From contig SLFT01000522.1 in the NCBI GenBank assembly GCA_007124105.1, positions 1-9,813 of the forward strand: a stretch of 9,813 nt of DNA. The letters are read 5' to 3'. The notes beneath the pieces are model-generated. The model did no database searches. It was given only the letters and a program-made list of their open reading frames with translations, and was not told the DNA's origin. The stretch comes from Candidatus Hydrogenedentota bacterium (lineage in GTDB: Bacteria > Hydrogenedentota > Hydrogenedentia > Hydrogenedentales > CAITNO01). Positions 6,101 through 9,813 of this stretch are shown in pieces (position 1 is the first letter of the stretch; the number at the start of each line of letters is the position of its first letter). The translations under genes were made by a program, and so were the position numbers.

Positions 6101-9100
6101 TCCGACATTCTCGAGTTTGGGCTGTTTTGGGATGAAGACGACGAGGAAGATGAAGAGGATGAAGAGATTGACTTTATCGTGAGGGCGGGAGACCTTTTGC
6201 TTACTTGGGATCATACATCAGACTTTGTGACCTTTACTAACCGTAATGGCCTTTCTGAAGCCGGCTATGCGCCGCTGACCTATGACTTAAACTTTCTTGA
6301 TTCTGATTATACGCCCACAGCAGGTCCGGAAACGGATGAGCGAGAGGGGAATTCCTATATGGTGGCGGTCCGCACCTCGGCTACTTGGCGCAGCCAGCTG
6401 ACTTTGGGCGTTGAAGTCACAAATGCGGAAATGATTGATCCCGACACGGGCCAAATCCCGATTGATATAGACGACGAAGGCGTTGTGGAACTAATAGACG
6501 ATTACAGTCCCAGTTTCTTCGAGGAAGAAACATTGGAAGCCGAGGCATTTTATAGTGCCTCCTTCGGCGTGTATGATCCCTCGGGCGGCGATTTTCCAAG
6601 CATTGTGTTAGATGAGGTGGGCAATGTGCCAACGCCGAATTTTTGGCAACATCCCACCTTCATGTCCATATTTCCCGCGGAATTCACGCGACCCCGCTGG
6701 AATAAACCCGCCCAGCTGATGAGCCTTATCCAGGGCGAATTTTTCGAAAAACGGCGTCTTATTGCCCTTGAAGAGTGGACTTCCGTAATAGGCATTAATC
6801 TGCATTCAACTCGTGGCCCGCGTGATCTGGAAGAGGGCGCCATACTGAGAGCGGTGGATGTGGTGCTTACCGACGTAGGCGGCGACCCTTACGGGCCGCC
6901 AGGCAATGGCGGTTTCAACCCCAGGGATGCCCTTAGACCTGTAACGAGGGGAAATTGGGATTCGCCTACTTTTGGCAGCCATGTTGCGCATAACGGCATT
7001 TGGGTTTGGCGCGATATGAATGGAAACGGTCTGTTCGAACCTCCTACCCCGCTGGAAGGCGGCGGTGTTGCCTTTAACAATGATCGCCCCTTGCCTGCGG
7101 GCGCCGCTTTTTATGAATGGGAATACGTCCCGGAACCACCTGGCGGCGGCGACCCCTGGTGGAAGATTTCACTGTGGTTTGCGGCTGGCAGACAGTCAGA
7201 ATGGGCGTTTATAGATGATACGCCGAATAACACCTTTCCAGATCCGAGTGACGACGGTAAATTTGGCAGCGAATTTACGTATGATTACTTTGTGGTTACG
7301 CGCTTTGACAGCGGCTTCAAGGATGTGTCTTTGCGCGAACCTGAGAGCACCGGCGCTACTTATGGCGCGGAGTTCCGCGCCTTCATCGAGCCCAAGCGCT
7401 ACGACCCCTTCCAAGGATACTACACTGGCGGCATTTGGACCAGTAGCCAGGTTCCGGGTGTACGTCCTATGATAGTTGATTGGGATTTGGAAGACGATAA
7501 AATTATGTCGTTCGATGATACGCTGTGGCCCCCCGCTGAACCCTGGTGGCCCGAGCGCACACTGAACCAGAAGGTGGCAAAGCCATTTCGACTTGGGGTC
7601 GAGGTTCACGATATGGTGTCAACATTTACCGGCCGCAGAGATACACGTGACTTTACAGATATTGAGAGCTATTTGATGTTTACTTTTCATCCAATTAATG
7701 TGATTGGTCTTAGAAGAGGCGTAAGGCGGGAATCTTACGGCCATTCACCCGTTCAAAATCGCGACTATGATTACGAACGCGAATTTTCAACTTTTGCCGC
7801 ATGGATGGACCCGCTTTTCAGGGATTCACAACGTTTTATAAATGGGCACATGGTGAATGCGTATGGGATGTCGGGTATCGGGTATAGCTTGCCCGCCACG
7901 TTGTTTGGATACTCCTATCAGTTTTATGCGATCTGGGGCTTGCGTCAGTTCTCTTTTGAGAGCGTTCCTTTCTTCAAGCAAAACTATGATGGGCCTCCGT
8001 ACGGGCCTCGTTCCACGGCATATCCCATGCCGCCTGATCAGCCCGTAATTCCCCACTATAATACCTGGCCGCGTCAGTTACGGCTGGGTGAATATCCAGC
8101 GTTAACTGATTGGGCGCCTGAGGATGCGCGCGCTCGGCTATTGACGCAGAAAGTGGAGGCGAACAGCAGTCATACGCCCATGCTTGGGATTAATGTTGCC
8201 GGCAGCGCCGATCCCATTGTCAATAATGAGGGCAACAGCGTTACCATTGCGCAGATAACGCTTGCCTTCTGGGGCCCGGATTTTACGCCTGACTTGCTGA
8301 AACCGCTGGATCCGGAGGGCGACGCCAACCAGAGCCTTGATTCAGGTGTTCTTCTTTGGGAACGCGGGGAGGTAGGTGACACTGCCATGGGCCTGCCGCT
8401 AACCTTTTTGAACACGCAGGATTTGGATGCGTATATGGATCAGCCCGTACCTCTAATCCACAATATTGTACCTGTTACTGGCTTGCGTTGGGGCAATGCG
8501 CCGGAATATGTTGATTTGAACGGCGACGGCATGCCCAATGACCTCAGCGGCGACGGAAAGCCCGATAAAGCGTGGGTGCTCACGCTGTTTCCGCGCAATC
8601 AGTGGGAAGTCCCGCAAACCGATATGCTGGAAAATGCCGGCAGTGATTTGTATATTACAGTGAGCACCTCGGAAAAACTTGGCCGGTTCCAACAGTTCCG
8701 CGCCATGGTGCCCGCCAGTTTGCCCGCGCGCCAGGAAGGGCGCCAGACAGGCGGCATTCAGTTCTACCCGCCTGTGAACACCAGTCCAACGGCATTTTTG
8801 AAATCAAACGCTGAAGAGGACCCCGTGTACGGCTATTATGGCCACGATATGCTACAGGCGAACATCCCCGTTCGTATCGAGGACATGACCGGGCGCTGGA
8901 GCGACGTTCATATCGGCGGCGCGCCCGTGCCCGTGCTCGGGCTGAATGTTGCCACCAACCGTCCTGACGGCACGCTGGCGCGCGGCGATTCCGGCGTGGG
9001 GTTGGAGCGCGGTTTCCAGGTGGCCGGACAGCGTTGGCGTCCGGGCGATCTTGCCGGCGATTTCCTGATTGACCGCCGCTACGAGAGTTATGAGATTCTG

Positions 9101-9813
9101 GACAATACAGCGGACACATTGACGCTGTTGAGCGGTACGCCGCGCGACGGCGCCTGGCGCATCGTGCGCGACCCGTCTTTCCTGGAAGAAGTGACGGTTG
9201 AGTTTTATCAGGAGGGAACGCACGCGAACTTTAATCCTCTGACCGACCTGTTGCCCTTGGATATTGATCAGCGGATCAGCGGGGTCGCCATTTACCGCGA
9301 CAACGTCAACCATCCCGCCAATCGCCCCGGCAGATTCGATCCCGACATAGACATTCCGCTTACGCTTGACGCGCCGCCCCGTTTTGCGGGTCGCACGGCC
9401 GATGAGTTGAAAGTGCGTTTCGTTTTCTCGACGCCCGGCACCAGTGATTTCCCGACTCCGCGCGCAGAACAGCCTCGCAACCGCCAGTGGATATATGACA
9501 GTTTCGACGATCCTGGGAATGGCGCGGACTTCTTTATCGTCCTTCGCGCATCGGATAATATGCAGATAGGCGACAACTTCCGCGCCGGCATTGTCTCGTG
9601 GGGACCGAACACGCCCACCGAGCCTGATCCGCACATCTGGGCGAACCTGGCGGGCGAGGCGCGGCATGATTATCTGAAGTTCCGCGAGTTTCCCTGGGCT
9701 GAGCGCGGCGTGGGATTCATTACCTATTTCCGCGATCCGCCCACCTCGTATTATCTGCATGGCGCGAAAGCAAGCCAGCGTCCGGACAGCAGCGGCTTTA
9801 ACTGGATTCGTTC
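3017..9813 (+). CDS. Giant secreted metzincin protease / beta-helix / repeat protein (3' partial)
   Basis: I read one open frame codon by codon from ATG 3017 to the right edge: 2265 complete codons, no stop, no frameshift. The order is signal peptide (about 1-40), propeptide-like region (41-208), metzincin domain (209-462), acidic Pro-rich linker (466-480), right-handed beta-helix (481-929), a second acidic linker of the EGEP type (931-961), then about 1300 residues that I do not recognise as a named family. The last part holds a divergent repeat (about 984-1135, 1257-1473, 1722-1914, 1973-2195), a 12-residue Asp/Glu run (1039-1050) and Ca-loop-like segments at 1333-1341 and 1833-1850. Cys is rare and mostly in the beta-helix. 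The protein is probably exported and acts at the surface or outside the cell. A C-terminal anchor or sorting signal, if present, lies beyond the window. Substrate is unknown. The gene has its own promoter and no obvious operon partner. Confidence 0.93.
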   Translation, partial: MIFGPVSSVKGNRCIIVALVLTLTVGAFLGATTFVMPSEAATPLEPAAAPVLVYGVGETMTHAEADAKSLGLRRREVFIEPDTLADIAEMTESYDAALALFDDVLLYAAIDQASENLLGARSFSGRLTEKEHGHFLMSLDADGRALLQLDALDEGLTYIVSEEPDTGRYFVKEYRVEDLRSPTCIVPERPEYDKDAFPRATVTIEKADQVLIDVLVAYTPAAEQWSRINRTGMDNVISQAFERGNVTLRDSDVELRLRPVHAQQVQYVEAEDYITDLYNVTFHEGFDPGDLNPAGLLSEVHEWRDEYGADLVVLMNLSEVSDVGIGGVAWLLEEPAGEPEWGFSVVSVEYADMTLIHELAHNLGCHHSRDQMMEPAPPEGGLFEYSVAWRWRGLNNRRYASIMAYPEFDFNTFEFDTRVHLFSNPDINYAGAPTGSYDGDYAPADNARSIREIKRVVAGYRPQIVPDDPDEEDPDPIPDRIWYVNINSPYATQDGASWQSPFQSMAQALSVASAGNEIWVARGTYQEGTGDLPAVAMPEGVGIYGGFIGVEESKLERDIAANRTIIDGANERVAVAGANNATLDGFVVRNGGMLNEGVSPLVRNCTFENNVVGMQNVNASPQVKHCVFQQNNDGMYSVGGAPRVEYTEFMNNLDAGMRNEDVGETAIVACTFMTNRGGAVVNVNAALVDIANSFFTGNRAARGGAIDNTNSTVHLTYATFLDNRARSGDGGAIAGGALVIDTAMFRENSATGDGGAIARPAAGSFIGNARFVRNSADGAGGALLLTADARVENCLVYGNSAGAGIAVQSGAPEIWNTTFARNFGYALHNMTGAANTSVTNCIIWDNTNAIQNTDGGTATVTFSNVQGGVEGQGNINDDPLFRDIAQGDMYLTEGSPSINTGTAGGAPADDIVGTARPQEGQHDMGAWEYVGPDGGDAGEGPTADPTEGEPDEGEAEEEDYPAASFEIESRVRDQEALLPLHDWVPLFRFTMKYDVEEIAPRDLRRLQYTVLNDPDDERPYAVSRDLHTSDILEFGLFWDEDDEEDEEDEEIDFIVRAGDLLLTWDHTSDFVTFTNRNGLSEAGYAPLTYDLNFLDSDYTPTAGPETDEREGNSYMVAVRTSATWRSQLTLGVEVTNAEMIDPDTGQIPIDIDDEGVVELIDDYSPSFFEEETLEAEAFYSASFGVYDPSGGDFPSIVLDEVGNVPTPNFWQHPTFMSIFPAEFTRPRWNKPAQLMSLIQGEFFEKRRLIALEEWTSVIGINLHSTRGPRDLEEGAILRAVDVVLTDVGGDPYGPPGNGGFNPRDALRPVTRGNWDSPTFGSHVAHNGIWVWRDMNGNGLFEPPTPLEGGGVAFNNDRPLPAGAAFYEWEYVPEPPGGGDPWWKISLWFAAGRQSEWAFIDDTPNNTFPDPSDDGKFGSEFTYDYFVVTRFDSGFKDVSLREPESTGATYGAEFRAFIEPKRYDPFQGYYTGGIWTSSQVPGVRPMIVDWDLEDDKIMSFDDTLWPPAEPWWPERTLNQKVAKPFRLGVEVHDMVSTFTGRRDTRDFTDIESYLMFTFHPINVIGLRRGVRRESYGHSPVQNRDYDYEREFSTFAAWMDPLFRDSQRFINGHMVNAYGMSGIGYSLPATLFGYSYQFYAIWGLRQFSFESVPFFKQNYDGPPYGPRSTAYPMPPDQPVIPHYNTWPRQLRLGEYPALTDWAPEDARARLLTQKVEANSSHTPMLGINVAGSADPIVNNEGNSVTIAQITLAFWGPDFTPDLLKPLDPEGDANQSLDSGVLLWERGEVGDTAMGLPLTFLNTQDLDAYMDQPVPLIHNIVPVTGLRWGNAPEYVDLNGDGMPNDLSGDGKPDKAWVLTLFPRNQWEVPQTDMLENAGSDLYITVSTSEKLGRFQQFRAMVPASLPARQEGRQTGGIQFYPPVNTSPTAFLKSNAEEDPVYGYYGHDMLQANIPVRIEDMTGRWSDVHIGGAPVPVLGLNVATNRPDGTLARGDSGVGLERGFQVAGQRWRPGDLAGDFLIDRRYESYEILDNTADTLTLLSGTPRDGAWRIVRDPSFLEEVTVEFYQEGTHANFNPLTDLLPLDIDQRISGVAIYRDNVNHPANRPGRFDPDIDIPLTLDAPPRFAGRTADELKVRFVFSTPGTSDFPTPRAEQPRNRQWIYDSFDDPGNGADFFIVLRASDNMQIGDNFRAGIVSWGPNTPTEPDPHIWANLAGEARHDYLKFREFPWAERGVGFITYFRDPPTSYYLHGAKASQRPDSSGFNWIR
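3641..4402 (+). other. Metzincin zinc-protease domain (reprolysin-like, M12-type)
   Basis: Residues 209-462 begin with DVLVAYTPAA (213-222), the usual first strand of bacterial reprolysin-like proteases. They contain HELAHNLGCHH (357-367), a full HExxHxxGxxH motif with zinc ligands His357, His361 and His367 and catalytic Glu358. The Met-turn is SIMAYP, with Met403 located 36 residues after the third His. The end, LFSNPDINYAGAPTG followed by ADNARSI and VVAGYRP, matches the usual closing segment of these bacterial domains. All catalytic residues are present, so the protease should be active. Ser follows the third His instead of the Asp of ADAM or reprolysin proteins. Confidence 0.9.
4457..5803 (+). 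other. Right-handed parallel beta-helix domain
   Basis: Residues 481-929 start with IWYVNINSPYATQDGASW and GNEIWVARGTY, the standard entry of bacterial beta-helix (pectate-lyase-like) domains. About ten rungs follow at 21-25 residue spacing, each with an x-C/T-x-F-x-x-N core. Examples are NCTFENN (604-610), HCVFQQN, ACTFMTN, ENCLVYGN and TNCIIWDN, with GDGGAI turns between. Cys605, 626, 670, 794 and 841 fall at equivalent rung positions. The domain closes with SPSIN and RPQEGQHDMGAWEY (916-929), a common terminus of these domains. Such domains bind or cleave polysaccharide; I see no clear catalytic set, so adhesion or glycan binding is as likely as lyase activity. Confidence 0.85.
5966..6421 (+). 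repeat. C-terminal protein repeat, copy 0 (most divergent)
   Basis: Residues 984-1135. It shares with the later copies a strand like EFGLFWDED (1033-1041), aligned with NGIWVWRDM in copy 1. About 84 residues later comes NSYMVAVRTS (1112-1121), aligned with ADFFIVLRAS in copy 3. It lacks the opening VLGLN-type strand and the FRA segment, so membership is tentative. A run of 12 consecutive Asp/Glu (1039-1050; bases 6131-6166) is inserted after the first motif. Confidence 0.4.
6785..7435 (+). repeat. C-terminal protein repeat, copy 1
   Basis: Residues 1257-1473. Landmarks in order: VIGINL (1257-1262), FNPRDALRPV (1300-1309), NGIWVWRDMNGNGLFE (1326-1341) with a calcium-loop-like DxNxNG, YDYFVVTRFDS (1422-1432), EFRAF (1452-1456) and TGGI (1470-1473). 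These match copies 2 and 3 in order and roughly in spacing. Confidence 0.6.
8180..8758 (+). repeat. C-terminal protein repeat, copy 2
   Basis: Residues 1722-1914. Landmarks: MLGINV (1722-1727), FTPDLLKPL (1756-1764), SGVLLWER (1776-1783), SDLYITVSTS (1876-1885), QFRAM (1893-1897) and TGGI (1911-1914). FRA to TGGI is 17 residues, exactly as in copy 1. Between them lies DLNGDG-x5-LSGDGKPD (1833-1850), a calcium-binding-like double loop. Confidence 0.6.
8933..9601 (+). repeat. C-terminal protein repeat, copy 3
   Basis: Residues 1973-2195. Landmarks: VLGLNV (1973-1978), FNPLTDLLPL (2072-2081), SGVAIYRDN (2088-2096), ADFFIVLRAS (2170-2179) and NFRAG (2187-2191). Relative to copies 1 and 2, an extra 60 or so residues sit between the first two landmarks. 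They include YEILDNTADTLTLLSG (2024-2039), which looks like a small inserted beta unit. Confidence 0.6.

Noticed and set aside
8513..8566. Dockerin domain
   Set aside because: The DxNxDG loops are dockerin-like, but the paired 22-residue helix-loop-helix repeats are not visible, so I describe only calcium-loop-like motifs.
8852..9760. 302-codon minus-strand open frame
   Set aside because: It is antisense to repeat copy 3 of the giant gene, has no family-like motifs, and the plus frame continues without a stop.

Overview
The window comes from a bacterial chromosome of moderately high GC content. Its genes lie on the plus strand. Four things suggest a free-living member of the Planctomycetes/Lentisphaerae/Hydrogenedentes range of phyla, with Candidatus Hydrogenedentes as my best guess: an endonuclease-type MutL tail, a sugar-phosphate isomerase/epimerase-like TIM barrel, a very large secreted beta-helix protein, and a Glu-Gly-Glu-Pro type linker. 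This placement is inferred from protein style only; no rRNA or other taxonomic marker is present.

Layout. Positions 1-140 hold the last codons of mutL. They overlap by 4 bp (GTGA) with miaA (137-1063), the tRNA dimethylallyltransferase gene. A 205-bp gap carries a good sigma70-type promoter and a leader hairpin. It leads into a stand-alone xylose-isomerase-like TIM-barrel gene (1269-2123). From 2124 to 3016 there is an 893-bp stretch with no convincing gene. It is rich in hairpins, including a composite palindrome of about 86 bp (2547-2632) that looks like a dispersed REP/BIME-type element, and it ends in a consensus-like promoter (TTGATG-N18-TATAAT).

The rest of the window, 3017-9813, is one uninterrupted reading frame of at least 2265 codons that runs off the right edge. 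It encodes a giant exported protein. In order it has a signal peptide, a propeptide with a possible cysteine switch, and a metzincin zinc-protease domain (HELAHNLGCHH plus the Met-turn SIMAYP). These are followed by an acidic linker, a right-handed parallel beta-helix domain, a second acidic linker, and about 1300 residues of unrecognised sequence. By reading the translation I find a divergent repeat there, present three times clearly and a fourth time more weakly.

The first two genes are housekeeping (mismatch repair and tRNA modification). The isomerase probably serves sugar or polyol catabolism. The giant gene has its own promoter and appears unrelated to its upstream neighbours. The main novelty is the giant metzincin/beta-helix/repeat architecture and its unnamed C-terminal repeat family.
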